A stretch of DNA of 32,812 nucleotides from an uncultured Eubacteriales bacterium (GTDB lineage Bacteria; Bacillota; Clostridia; Lachnospirales; Lachnospiraceae): positions 1-32,812 of the forward strand of contig UQZF01000008.1 of assembly GCA_900545455.1 (NCBI GenBank), written 5' to 3'. This document shows, in pieces, positions 1-7,812 of the stretch. Every line of letters starts with the position of its first letter. Within the stretch, counting starts at the first letter, position 1. The notes under the pieces were generated by a model. The model did no database searches and was not told the origin of the DNA. It was given only the letters and a program-made list of their open reading frames with translations. Both the position numbers and the translations under genes were made by a program.

Positions 1-1720
1 GTCCGAATTTGTTCTGCTTGAGGAATGCGATAAGTCCCTTCGCCGTCTCCTCGTTGTCCGTGACGATATTCTGGATTGTGCCGCCTAGTGCCGTCTCAAT
101 GGCTGTCTCGTACTGCTTCTTCGTCTTAATTATATCCGCAACAACGCCTATGATTCCCCTGTTTCTTTCCTTCTGTTCCATCACCTTTCTTATGCTGTTG
201 CCGTAGCCGTCATAGCGCTCGGTGATGTTTCGCAATGATTCAAGCCTTGAGCTCTCGCCCATGACAAGCCTGTTAAGGTTATTAATATCTACGTTGTACT
301 TATTAATCGTATCTCTTATGAGTAACTGATTCTTCTCCCTGTCGGAAATCTTCTCATTGATTGTGGCAATATCCGCCCTCACATCCGACAACTCCTGTTT
401 TAAGGCGTCGAGGCTCTGCTTCTGAGTATCCTCCTCGCTCTTGCAGTTGATGAGCTTTCTGGTAAGCTCCGATTTACGGATGTTCACCTGCTCTAAGAGT
501 GTGACGTTTCTCTGAAGTTTAGCCTTAATCTGACCGCGCTCATTGAGGTTGTCGATGACATCATCCTTGCCATTCTCGACATTTTCCTCGAGCTCTGCGA
601 TGCTCTCCGTCAGACTCTTAACAATATTATCCGCTTCTTCGCAGTCCGCCTTCATCTCGTCAAGACGGTCGGTAAGCTTAAATCTGTCAGTAATAAGTCT
701 CTTTTTCTCCTCATCGGAATCTAAGAGACGCTCTTTGATTGAATCAAGACGTTTATTGAGCTGTTCATCGCTTGCGAGAACCGACTTTATCTGTTCGTTC
801 AAAAGCTCTATCTGACTTGACAGCCTGTTCTTGTCAATCTCCGCCTGATTGGCAATGTTGCTGTTCTCCTCAATCGTGCGGTTGAGGCTTGAGAGTCTCT
901 CCTCATTCACTTCGTATTCAGCTCCGGACTTCTCGAATTCTGCCTGTGCTGTCTTAAGTTCCGTATCGGCTATTGAGAAGGTCTCATTAACCTTGGCAAG
1001 TTCTTCCTTGAATTCATCAGACTCAATAAGAAAAAGATTTACCTCGTTCTTCTTTAATTCTTCCTTCAACTTGAGGTATTCTTTCGCCTTCTCAGCCTGA
1101 TGCTCGAGAGGACCTACCTGTTTTTCAAGCTCAGCAAGAATATCATTGACACGCACAAGATTCTGGCTCTCGTCGTCGAGCTTCTTCTGTGCCGCCGCCT
1201 TACGTCTCTTAAATTTGACGATTCCTGCAGCCTCGTCAAAGAGCTCTCTTCTCTCCTCAGGCTTACCGCTGAGGATTCTGTCAATCTGTCCCTGTCCGAT
1301 AATAGAGTATCCTTCTTTTCCGATACCCGTATCGTAGAAAAGCTCATTTATATCCCTGAGACGGCACGCCGAACCGTTCATGAGATACTCGCTCTCACCG
1401 GAACGGAACACTTTTCTTGTGATTGTAACCTGGTCAAAATCAACAGGAAGAGCATGGTCGGAATTATCAATTGTGATTGCCACTGACGCATAACTTACAG
1501 GCTTGCGGAGCTCCGTTCCGGCAAAAATAACATCCTCCATCTTGCCGCCTCGAAGCTGCTTGGCGCTCTGCTCACCGAGCACCCATCTTACCGCATCACC
1601 GATATTGCTCTTACCGCTTCCGTTAGGCCCTACAATACCTGTGATACCATTATGAAACTCAAATACTAATCTGTTGGCAAAGGACTTAAAGCCCTGTACC
1701 TCTATGGATTTCAAATACAT
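1..1720 (-). CDS. smc: SMC chromosome segregation ATPase, N-terminal part (runs off left edge)
   Basis: Structural maintenance of chromosomes protein, the ATPase core of the SMC-ScpAB condensin that organises and segregates the chromosome. Reading in from the right, 573 codons are present before the window ends. The N-terminal ATPase head shows Walker A GPNGSGKS at residues 31-38 and a Q-loop region. It is followed by a long charged heptad-rich coiled coil and then, from about residue 505, the start of the hinge (GIIGVVADII, AIETALGG). The second coiled-coil arm and the Walker B/signature head half are outside the window, so this is a partial gene, not a broken one. The start is ATG at 1720 after an AGGAAC ribosome site, 22 nt behind the rnc stop. 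The rnc-smc order is common in Firmicutes. Confident. Confidence 0.96.
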   Translation of the reverse strand, partial: MYLKSIEVQGFKSFANRLVFEFHNGITGIVGPNGSGKSNIGDAVRWVLGEQSAKQLRGGKMEDVIFAGTELRKPVSYASVAITIDNSDHALPVDFDQVTITRKVFRSGESEYLMNGSACRLRDINELFYDTGIGKEGYSIIGQGQIDRILSGKPEERRELFDEAAGIVKFKRRKAAAQKKLDDESQNLVRVNDILAELEKQVGPLEHQAEKAKEYLKLKEELKKNEVNLFLIESDEFKEELAKVNETFSIADTELKTAQAEFEKSGAEYEVNEERLSSLNRTIEENSNIANQAEIDKNRLSSQIELLNEQIKSVLASDEQLNKRLDSIKERLLDSDEEKKRLITDRFKLTDRLDEMKADCEEADNIVKSLTESIAELEENVENGKDDVIDNLNERGQIKAKLQRNVTLLEQVNIRKSELTRKLINCKSEEDTQKQSLDALKQELSDVRADIATINEKISDREKNQLLIRDTINKYNVDINNLNRLVMGESSRLESLRNITERYDGYGNSIRKVMEQKERNRGIIGVVADIIKTKKQYETAIETALGGTIQNIVTDNEETAKGLIAFLKQNKFG

Positions 1721-1742
1721 AAGTCTGTTCCTGTTCTACATT

Positions 1743-2432
1743 CTATCTATTTCTCATCTTTAAAATGGCATTATAAGCCGCCGACTGCTGTGCAGCCTTC
1801 TTGGTATGACCTTCGCCCTCACCGATCACCGTTCCCTCGCACTTGACAACCGCCGTGAAATGCTTGTCATGGTCAGGGCCGCTCTCGCCCGTAATCTCAT
1901 ATTCAGGCTCAACGCCACTATCCTTTTGAAGAAGCTCCTGTAAAATTGTCTTACTGTCATAAAACAACTTCTTATTATCTATATCTTCAAGTATGAAACG
2001 TCTGATATAGTTCTGTGCAGGCTCAAAGCCGCCGTCGCGGTATATCGCACCGATAACAGCCTCCATCGCATCCGATGTGATAGAATCCCTGTTTCTTCCG
2101 CCTGTGTGTTCTTCACCCTTGCTGAGAAGAATCCACTCTCCAAGCTTAATCTCACGACTGCATAATGCAAGCGTCGGCTCGCAGACTATGCTCGCACGCA
2201 GCTTGGTAAGTTCTCCTTCTGTTTTTTCAGGATATTTTTCAAAAAGATAGTCGCTCACGGTTACTTCCAGAACCGCATCTCCTAAAAATTCCAAGCGCTC
2301 ATTGCTCTGATTTTTCAAGCGCTTAATCTCATTACAATACGAGCTGTGCGTGAGTGCCCTCTCGAGCAGCCGCTTGTTCTTGAACTCGTATCCTATAATT
2401 TTTTCAAATTTCTCTAACTGTGTATCAGTCAT
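1743..2432 (-). CDS. rnc: Ribonuclease III
   Basis: Double-strand-specific endoribonuclease that processes rRNA precursors and structured mRNAs. At 229 aa it has the usual family length. The signature ERLEFLGDAVLE at residues 45-56 carries the metal-binding acidic residues, a second acidic pair sits in SDAMEAVIGA, and the C-terminal third is a double-stranded RNA-binding domain (GEGEGHTKKAAQQSAA). The ATG at 2432 is the only in-frame start, because a TGA lies four codons upstream. The strong AGGAGG at 2449-2454 is 16 nt away, which is longer than ideal, and a six-codon reading frame begins between them. The gene lies after the acpP terminator and just before smc. I see no clear promoter of its own, so it may depend partly on read-through. 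Confidence 0.97.
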   Translation of the reverse strand: MTDTQLEKFEKIIGYEFKNKRLLERALTHSSYCNEIKRLKNQSNERLEFLGDAVLEVTVSDYLFEKYPEKTEGELTKLRASIVCEPTLALCSREIKLGEWILLSKGEEHTGGRNRDSITSDAMEAVIGAIYRDGGFEPAQNYIRRFILEDIDNKKLFYDSKTILQELLQKDSGVEPEYEITGESGPDHDKHFTAVVKCEGTVIGEGEGHTKKAAQQSAAYNAILKMRNR

Positions 2433-2474
2433 AACTTCTCTTCATACACCTCCTGTAAAATAAACAACACCAAT

Positions 2475-2512
2475 TATGAAAAAGAGCCCACCTATGATGG
2501 GCTTTTTTCATA
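2475..2512 (-). terminator. Rho-independent terminator after acpP (nearly symmetric)
   Basis: The left arm TATGAAAAAGAGCCCA (2475-2490) and right arm TGGGCTTTTTTCATA (2498-2512) pair with one bulged base around a 7-nt loop. The GC-rich core is AGCCCA/TGGGCT, and A and T runs flank both sides. It sits 20 nt after the acpP stop and can work in both directions. Confidence 0.88.
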
Positions 2513-2531
2513 ATAAATAAAATGTATAATC

Positions 2532-2762
2532 TTAGTTAAGTGCGTTCTTAATCTGCTCAACGGCATCTGCTACAGTTGAAATGTTCTCGGCAGCGTCGTT
2601 AGGAATCTCGATATCGAACTCCTCCTCAATACCCATGATAATCTGGAACACATCAAGAGAATCTGCTCCAAGGTCATCAACGAATGTCTTATCCATTGTG
2701 ACTTCATCGGCATCAATGTTCAAAACCTCTGCGATAATTGACTGTAACTTTTCAAATTCCAT
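2532..2762 (-). CDS. acpP: Acyl carrier protein
   Basis: Carries growing acyl chains on a phosphopantetheine arm for fatty acid synthesis and for the PlsX acyltransferase encoded just upstream. It has 76 aa, is very acidic, and has the DSL attachment motif GADSLD with Ser35 as the modified residue. The start chosen is ATG at 2762, giving the family-typical MEFEKLQ; longer readings need a TTG inside plsX. The gene begins 11 bp inside the end of plsX and has only a weak GGAC-type Shine-Dalgarno, so translation is probably coupled to plsX. A strong terminator follows. Confidence 0.96.
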   Translation of the reverse strand: MEFEKLQSIIAEVLNIDADEVTMDKTFVDDLGADSLDVFQIIMGIEEEFDIEIPNDAAENISTVADAVEQIKNALN

Positions 2763-3789
2763 TTCTAAATACTTCGTCCGACTGCTCTTTTGCAATCGAC
2801 TCTTTGATTTTATCGTTAATTCCCTGTTCCTTAAATGTCACACACTGAAGGATGGAATTACACACTTCTTTAGCCTTTGCATTGCCATGTGTCTTAACCA
2901 CAAGACCGTTAAGGCCAATCATCGGTGCTCCGCCATATTCTGTCGCGTCGAACTTCTTGAGAGTCTTCTTAAGTGCCGGCTTGACAAGCAATGCACCAAT
3001 CTTGCTTCTGAGGCTGGTCATCATTCCCGCCTTAATCATGCCTATCAAAGTACTTCCCATACCCTCGTAGAGCTTTAGGATTACGTTTCCGACAAATGCC
3101 TCCGTGACAATGACATCGACATTACCCTCAGGAATATCCCTCGCCTCAACGCTTCCGACAAAGTTAATCTCCTTGCACTCCTTGAGAAGCGGATATGTCT
3201 CCTTGACAAGCTGGTTGCCCTTCTCCTCCTCGGCTCCGATATTGACGATCGCAACCTTAGGGTTCTTGACGCCAAGAACATACTCCATATAAATTGAACC
3301 CATCTTGGCAAACTGAAGAAGATGTGCAGGTCTAGCATCCACATTCGCTCCGCAGTCAACAAGAAGAGATACACCCTTCTTAGTCGGGATAAGCGGTGCA
3401 AAAGGAGGTCTGTCAACGCCCTTGATTCTGCCCACAATGAGCTGACCGCCAACGAGAATTGCTCCCGAGCTTCCGGCAGACACGAACGCGTCAGCCTCGC
3501 CCTTCTTTACAAGATTGAGCGCAACCACAATCGACGAATCCTTCTTGCGTCGTATAGCCATAACAGGAGGTTCACCTGTCTCTATAACCTCAGAAGCATT
3601 CACAATCTGAACCGCTCCGTCTCTGTATGTATATTTCTTAAGTTCCTCAGAAATTACATTCTCCTGTCCGACGAGCTTAACAACTATATTCTCATTCTGT
3701 GAAACGGCATCAATAACGCCCTTGACAATCTCTGCCGGAGCATTATCTCCACCCATGGCATCTACAGCTACTATTACGTTTTCCTGCAT
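2752..3789 (-). CDS. plsX: Phosphate acyltransferase PlsX
   Basis: Transfers an acyl group from acyl-ACP to phosphate, giving acyl-phosphate for PlsY in phospholipid synthesis; a peripheral membrane enzyme. It has 345 aa, slightly longer than the roughly 330 aa usual in Firmicutes, with the diagnostic N-terminus VAVDAMGGDNAP and later GANVDARP and TEAFVGNVILK. The ATG at 3789 is preceded by AGAGGAG with 8-nt spacing; an upstream in-frame extension to 3858 covers the promoter and is not likely used. It is followed directly by its partner gene acpP, overlapping by 11 bp. A TTGATT-17-TATTAT promoter lies upstream. Confidence 0.97.
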   Translation of the reverse strand: MQENVIVAVDAMGGDNAPAEIVKGVIDAVSQNENIVVKLVGQENVISEELKKYTYRDGAVQIVNASEVIETGEPPVMAIRRKKDSSIVVALNLVKKGEADAFVSAGSSGAILVGGQLIVGRIKGVDRPPFAPLIPTKKGVSLLVDCGANVDARPAHLLQFAKMGSIYMEYVLGVKNPKVAIVNIGAEEEKGNQLVKETYPLLKECKEINFVGSVEARDIPEGNVDVIVTEAFVGNVILKLYEGMGSTLIGMIKAGMMTSLRSKIGALLVKPALKKTLKKFDATEYGGAPMIGLNGLVVKTHGNAKAKEVCNSILQCVTFKEQGINDKIKESIAKEQSDEVFRNGI

Positions 3790-3829
3790 AAATATTCTCC
3801 TCTTTTCAACTATGGCAACCACTTTATAC

Positions 3830-3858
3830 ATAATACAAGATTGTTTTTCAGAAATCAA
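3830..3858 (-). promoter_or_regulatory. Probable sigma-A promoter of plsX-acpP
   Basis: On the minus strand, -35 TTGATT (3853-3858) and -10 TATTAT (3830-3835) are separated by 17 bp, about 40 nt before the plsX start. No FapR-like operator was recognised. Confidence 0.7.
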
Positions 3859-3877
3859 TACCCCTTATTAAGCATTT

Positions 3878-5617
3878 TTATTTTTTTAGCTTTATTTCAT
3901 TGTACCATCTGACGGAGTCAATTACATCGTCCGTCAGGCTTCCGACCATAAGCTCGTCCTCACCGTCTCCGTCAATGTCTGTAAGGCTCATGGTTCCTCC
4001 GTCCACAATATCTATTCCCAGTCTCTCAAGCTGCCATCCGCCGAACCTAAATCCGCCGTCCCTGTCCGCCTGAGCAACGATACATACCTTACCCTCATAG
4101 CTCTCGCCGGACTCTGAGTGGTCATAACAGCCTGAATTATAGTATACGATAACCGCCGTGCCGTCCTTGTAATATCCGACACGCCAGTGATTATCTATCT
4201 TAATCAAAAACATCTCCCAGTCGGGATATGTCTCCATTGACCTTGGCGTTCCGATAAATTCCTTGAGCTCATCCCTCGTTCCCGTCATGACCTCACAGTC
4301 GTCAAGCTTCATATCCGCATCCGGCATCGTTCTGGTGTCGAACGGTCCGAGGACATACTGTCCTGAGAGCGTTATGCCCTGATACTTTTCCGTGTAATCT
4401 GCAAAGGTATGCACCGTGTCAATCACTGTCCCTGAATCATTTGCGCCATACGCCGCCTCAATGTTAATGACAAAGGACAGGGTTCCGTCAAACTCATCGT
4501 ATATCGGCTTGTAGCTGAAGCCAAGAGACGTTCCCGAATAATTTTCAACGTACTCTGCAGGCACGAACGCCTCCTTCTCATAGCTCTCCCCGTTAACCCC
4601 GGTCAATGTAAATACCATATACTTAAAGCTCGCGTCATCCGAATCTCGCACGGACACCGACACATCCGAAAAATAATCACCTGACCTCAGATAGTCGACC
4701 AGCAGAATATTGACATTCTCGTAATTGTCCGAGCGCACAATACCATAGCAGTATTCGTCCGAGCTTAACACATACTCGTCAATTCCATCCCCGTCAAAAT
4801 CCGTTCTGTACATTGCAACATTGTCATTCCACACGCCATCATGAATCAGGGTACCGCAGCCTAAAGCATCCGCAACGCACTCCTCAACGGTTCTCATCAT
4901 ATCCCCTACAAACGGCAGCTTAAATGTTGCCTTGTCACCGTTGGCGGTCACTACCTCGCAGTATGTCTCACCGTTCTCAACATATATGGCATCGGCATAC
5001 GCAGGGTTATCCTCACTAACTCCGTATTCTTTGCAGTCGATGGTGAACTCATCGTAAGCTGGGTTGTCATGATACTGCCTGTATATCGTCACCTTTCCGA
5101 GCAGCTTTCCCGCGCCGTTTGTTGTTCCGATAACGCATATTCCGTTGTTGTAGTACATAGCAGAAACACGGCTTTTTGACATCCGGTAAGGCAGAACGGC
5201 AACTGACATCTTTGGAGTTCCGTCGTTATCCCTGTATCTTACCACACGCCCGTAATTGCTGACATCATTTTTTCCATCCACATCATCGTCCACCACCGTG
5301 AACACGATGCAGATTTCACCGTCATCGCTCTCAGCAGCCTTTATACTTGTAAAGATTGCATTCTCCGGCAGCTCAAGCGCATCGAATATATATGAATATT
5401 CCTCCCTGATGCGGTTCATTTCTTCTATATTAAGACTGCTCTCTATCCCGTGAACTCCGCCCTGCTGTATTGTCTCAATCTCGGTATTCGTCTCCACGGC
5501 GACTGTCTCAGACGGCTGTTCGCGTGTGGCATCTCCATTGTCATTATCCTTCGCGCAGCCGCTGGCCATGAGGCATCCCGCTATAAAAAGCATTCCGATT
5601 ATATTTCTTCGTCGCAT
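3878..5617 (-). CDS. Lipoprotein with two FG-GAP/VCBS-like calcium-loop repeats
   Basis: Function unknown. The ATG at 5617 follows GGGGGAAGG and gives 579 aa beginning with a basic, hydrophobic lipoprotein signal whose lipobox ends ASGC at Cys21, so the protein is probably anchored on the outer face of the membrane. A polar linker rich in Asn, Glu and Thr follows. Two loops of the type D-x-D-G-D-G-x-D-E, DFDGDGIDE at about residue 273 and DIDGDGEDE at about 547, resemble the calcium-binding blades of FG-GAP/VCBS repeats, though the spacing does not prove a full beta-propeller. The gene sits between rpmF and plsX, which are neighbours in many Firmicutes, and has its own promoter and a terminator in front of it. 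Start choice and export are well supported; the role is not. Confidence 0.85.
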   Translation of the reverse strand: MRRRNIIGMLFIAGCLMASGCAKDNDNGDATREQPSETVAVETNTEIETIQQGGVHGIESSLNIEEMNRIREEYSYIFDALELPENAIFTSIKAAESDDGEICIVFTVVDDDVDGKNDVSNYGRVVRYRDNDGTPKMSVAVLPYRMSKSRVSAMYYNNGICVIGTTNGAGKLLGKVTIYRQYHDNPAYDEFTIDCKEYGVSEDNPAYADAIYVENGETYCEVVTANGDKATFKLPFVGDMMRTVEECVADALGCGTLIHDGVWNDNVAMYRTDFDGDGIDEYVLSSDEYCYGIVRSDNYENVNILLVDYLRSGDYFSDVSVSVRDSDDASFKYMVFTLTGVNGESYEKEAFVPAEYVENYSGTSLGFSYKPIYDEFDGTLSFVINIEAAYGANDSGTVIDTVHTFADYTEKYQGITLSGQYVLGPFDTRTMPDADMKLDDCEVMTGTRDELKEFIGTPRSMETYPDWEMFLIKIDNHWRVGYYKDGTAVIVYYNSGCYDHSESGESYEGKVCIVAQADRDGGFRFGGWQLERLGIDIVDGGTMSLTDIDGDGEDELMVGSLTDDVIDSVRWYNEIKLKK

Positions 5618-5650
5618 ATCCTTCCCCCTCATTTTCATGTAGTCAACCAA

Positions 5651-5678
5651 ATAATAGCATATATTTTCATGCTTGCAA
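5651..5678 (-). promoter_or_regulatory. Probable promoter of the FG-GAP lipoprotein gene
   Basis: On the minus strand TTGCAA (5673-5678) and TATTAT (5651-5656) are 16 bp apart. TG one base before the -10 gives an extended -10 (TGCTATTAT). It lies just downstream of the rpmF terminator, so the lipoprotein gene is probably a separate transcription unit. Confidence 0.65.
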
Positions 5679-5702
5679 AGGATTAAGGGACATTCTTTGC
5701 GA

Positions 5703-5734
5703 CAAAAAAAGAAGGACACCTCTCGGTATCCTTC
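5703..5734 (-). terminator. Rho-independent terminator after rpmF
   Basis: On the minus strand a 10-bp stem (GAAGGATACC with GGTGTCCTTC, one G-U pair) closes a GAGA loop at 5711-5734 and is followed by seven T. It starts 26 nt after the rpmF stop. Confidence 0.92.
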
Positions 5735-5759
5735 CCATAAATTTCTCTGCCAAGCTAAA

Positions 5760-5942
5760 TTATTCAGCAACGGAGATAACTTCCTTCTTATTGTAAGAAC
5801 CACAGTTCTTGCAAACTCTGTGAGGCATCATTAACTCACCGCACTTGCTGCACTTTACTAAGTTAGGAGCGCTCATCTTCCAGTTCGCTCTTCTCTTATC
5901 TCTTCTAGCCTTAGAAGACTTATTCTTTGGACAAATTGACAT
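5760..5942 (-). CDS. rpmF: 50S ribosomal protein L32
   Basis: Large-subunit ribosomal protein of 60 aa. It has the basic N-terminus MSICPKNKSSKARRDKRR and a zinc ribbon with Cys31/Cys34 and Cys44/Cys47, so this is the zinc-binding form. Translation starts at ATG 5942 after AGGAGG with 8-nt spacing. It is 26 nt behind the DUF177 gene and shares that gene's promoter; a strong terminator follows. DUF177-rpmF linkage is widespread in bacteria. Confidence 0.98.
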   Translation of the reverse strand: MSICPKNKSSKARRDKRRANWKMSAPNLVKCSKCGELMMPHRVCKNCGSYNKKEVISVAE

Positions 5943-5968
5943 CTGTTACACCTCCTTACAAAGCAGTT

Positions 5969-6493
5969 CTATTGGTTAAACTGTTGAAATATATCGCGTA
6001 TCTTGGACATTCTCGGATCTAAGACCTGTCTGTCACATTCACACGAGCCATGATTAAGATTCATGCCGCATACGTTACAGATTCCCTTGCAGTCTGTTTT
6101 ACACAGAACCTTCATTGGAAAATTCTCTAAAATCTCACTATATACATACTTCTCGACATCGAACTCCGTACCGTCAATAAACGGCATGTCCTCCAATGTC
6201 TCGTCTGCATCAGGTGACTCTTCACCAAAGTTAAGTTCTCTGGATGAATCAACCTTAATCTGCCAAGGAACATCTGTTAAGCACCTGTCACAAGGAATAT
6301 TGAGTGTCACATCTATATGTGATTCAACCTCTATCTTCTTCCCTCCGACATTAGTAAAGGCAAGAGTTACATCCTGTTTCTCTACAAACGCATATTCACC
6401 CATCTTTGAACAGAACATGTCTGCCTCAATCGGTGTCGCAAGTCTCTTAACTTCCCCTTCGTGAGAAAGAACTCCGTACAAATCAATCAGCAT
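5969..6493 (-). CDS. yceD: DUF177 / YceD family protein
   Basis: Member of the DUF177 (YceD) family that nearly always precedes rpmF; in plants and E. coli the family is linked to 23S rRNA accumulation, but the molecular action is not settled. The protein has 174 aa with a Cys pair in CDRC near the middle and a second Cys cluster near the C-terminus (CKTDCKGICNVCG and CECD), then DPRM. That is the form common in Clostridia and suggests metal binding (inference). ATG at 6493 has GAGG five bases upstream. The promoter just in front is a perfect consensus sigma-A type with an internal palindrome. Confidence 0.93.
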   Translation of the reverse strand: MLIDLYGVLSHEGEVKRLATPIEADMFCSKMGEYAFVEKQDVTLAFTNVGGKKIEVESHIDVTLNIPCDRCLTDVPWQIKVDSSRELNFGEESPDADETLEDMPFIDGTEFDVEKYVYSEILENFPMKVLCKTDCKGICNVCGMNLNHGSCECDRQVLDPRMSKIRDIFQQFNQ

Positions 6494-6524
6494 AAAAACC
6501 TCTTCTTTTAATCACACGCAGATT

Positions 6525-6553
6525 ATTATATCCACTGTGGATAGATTTGTCAA
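6525..6553 (-). promoter_or_regulatory. Perfect-consensus promoter of DUF177-rpmF
   Basis: On the minus strand TTGACA (6548-6553) and TATAAT (6525-6530) are separated by exactly 17 bp, matching the sigma-A consensus at all twelve bases. It lies about 30 nt before the DUF177 start. The spacer is almost filled by a palindrome listed separately. Confidence 0.9.
6529..6543. promoter_or_regulatory. 15-bp palindrome between -35 and -10: candidate operator or DnaA-box-like site
   Basis: TATCCAC-A-GTGGATA (minus-strand reading) has two perfect 7-bp arms around one base, overlaps the first two bases of the -10, and fills most of the spacer. CTATCCACA inside it differs from the DnaA box TTATCCACA at one position. 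A repressor site or a DnaA site are both possible; neither is shown. Confidence 0.55.
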
Positions 6554-6589
6554 CTACTTTTTATTTACATATATTCGAATATGCTCCGA

Positions 6590-7783
6590 TTACTTTACGA
6601 GCTCTAATGTCTCCTGAGCAATCTTGAGCTCCTCGTTAGTAGGTATAACCATAACCTTAACTTTTGAATCAGGTGTGGAGATAACTACCTCCTCGCCTCT
6701 CTTATCGTTAGCAGCATCATCAATCTTGATACCAAGGAATGTGAGTGCGCTGCAGATATCTTTTCTTGTTCTCTTATCGTTCTCGCCGACACCTGCAGTG
6801 AACACGATTGCGTCAACGCCGTCCATAGCTGCTGTGTAAGCACCGATGTACTTGATTACTCTGTACTTGAATGCCTCAAGAGCTACCTCTGCATTGTGGT
6901 TGCCCTCGTCTGCTGCCTTCTGAACATCACGGAAATCACTTGATACGCCGCTCATGCCGAGAACACCTGACTTCTTATTGAGCATATTAATCATCTCATT
7001 GATGTCCTTGCCCTCCTTGTTGGCGATGAACTGGATAACAGAAGGATCAATGTCACCGCTTCTTGTTCCCATGATAAGTCCCTCAAGCGGTGTGAGACCC
7101 ATGCTTGTGTCTACGCACTTGCCGTTGACAACCGCTGAAAGTGAACCGCCGTTGCCGAGGTGGCATACGATAACCTTGGAGTTGTCAGGATCAAGGTTGC
7201 CGAACTCAATTGCTCTCTTAGAAACGAAAGCGTGGCTTGTTCCGTGGAAGCCGTACTTACGGATGCCGTACTTCTCATAATACTCATGAGGAATAGCATA
7301 CATATATGCCTTCTCCGGCATTGTCTGATGGAATGCGGTATCCCATACAGCTACATTAGGTGTGCCCGGCATAGCTGCCTCTGCTGCCTCAATACCGATG
7401 AGGTTAGCAGGGTTATGTAAAGGTCCGAGGTCAAAGCACTCACGAATAACAGCCTTGACATCATCATTGACAATAACGGATGTGCAGTACTTCTGTCCTG
7501 CATGAAGTACTCTGTGTCCTACAGCACCGATTTCCTTAACATCGGAAATCACGCCGTGAACAGGATCTACGAGCATATCAAGAACAAGCTTAACAGCTAC
7601 ATTGTGGTCAGACATCGGCTGCTCAATCACTGCACTGTCCTTTCCTGCCGGCTTATGTGTGAGCTTAGAGCCATCGATACCGATTCTCTCAACAAGACCC
7701 TTAGCGAGAACATCCTGTGTATCCATATCGAATAACTGATACTTGAGTGATGAGCTTCCACAGTTTAAAACTAAAATCTTCAT
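6590..7783 (-). CDS. ackA: Acetate kinase
   Basis: Converts acetyl phosphate and ADP to acetate and ATP, the energy-yielding last step of acetate fermentation in the cytoplasm. The 397 aa match the family length. The ASKHA-type N-terminus MKILVLNCGSSSLKYQLF, the substrate region AVWDTAFHQTMP, YGFHGTSHAFV with the conserved His, HLGNGGSLSAV and FTAGVGEN are all visible. ATG at 7783 follows GGAGGAATTTATTA. It lies 29 nt behind pta, so the two are co-transcribed. No terminator was found before the DUF177 promoter, so some transcripts may read on. Confidence 0.98.
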   Translation of the reverse strand: MKILVLNCGSSSLKYQLFDMDTQDVLAKGLVERIGIDGSKLTHKPAGKDSAVIEQPMSDHNVAVKLVLDMLVDPVHGVISDVKEIGAVGHRVLHAGQKYCTSVIVNDDVKAVIRECFDLGPLHNPANLIGIEAAEAAMPGTPNVAVWDTAFHQTMPEKAYMYAIPHEYYEKYGIRKYGFHGTSHAFVSKRAIEFGNLDPDNSKVIVCHLGNGGSLSAVVNGKCVDTSMGLTPLEGLIMGTRSGDIDPSVIQFIANKEGKDINEMINMLNKKSGVLGMSGVSSDFRDVQKAADEGNHNAEVALEAFKYRVIKYIGAYTAAMDGVDAIVFTAGVGENDKRTRKDICSALTFLGIKIDDAANDKRGEEVVISTPDSKVKVMVIPTNEELKIAQETLELVK

Positions 7784-7812
7784 TAATAAATTCCTCCGAA
7801 ATAAATATGTAT

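Noticed and set aside
2433..2474. A separate promoter for rnc
   Set aside because: The region has no convincing -35/-10 pair at 16-18 bp, so none was called.
5618..5803. Longer N-terminus for the FG-GAP lipoprotein
   Set aside because: It would run through the promoter and the rpmF terminator and bury the lipoprotein signal; ATG 5617 has a strong ribosome site.
6571..6582. Palindrome ATATTCGAATAT after ackA as a terminator
   Set aside because: Purely AT-rich arms and no U-run on either strand; too weak to call.
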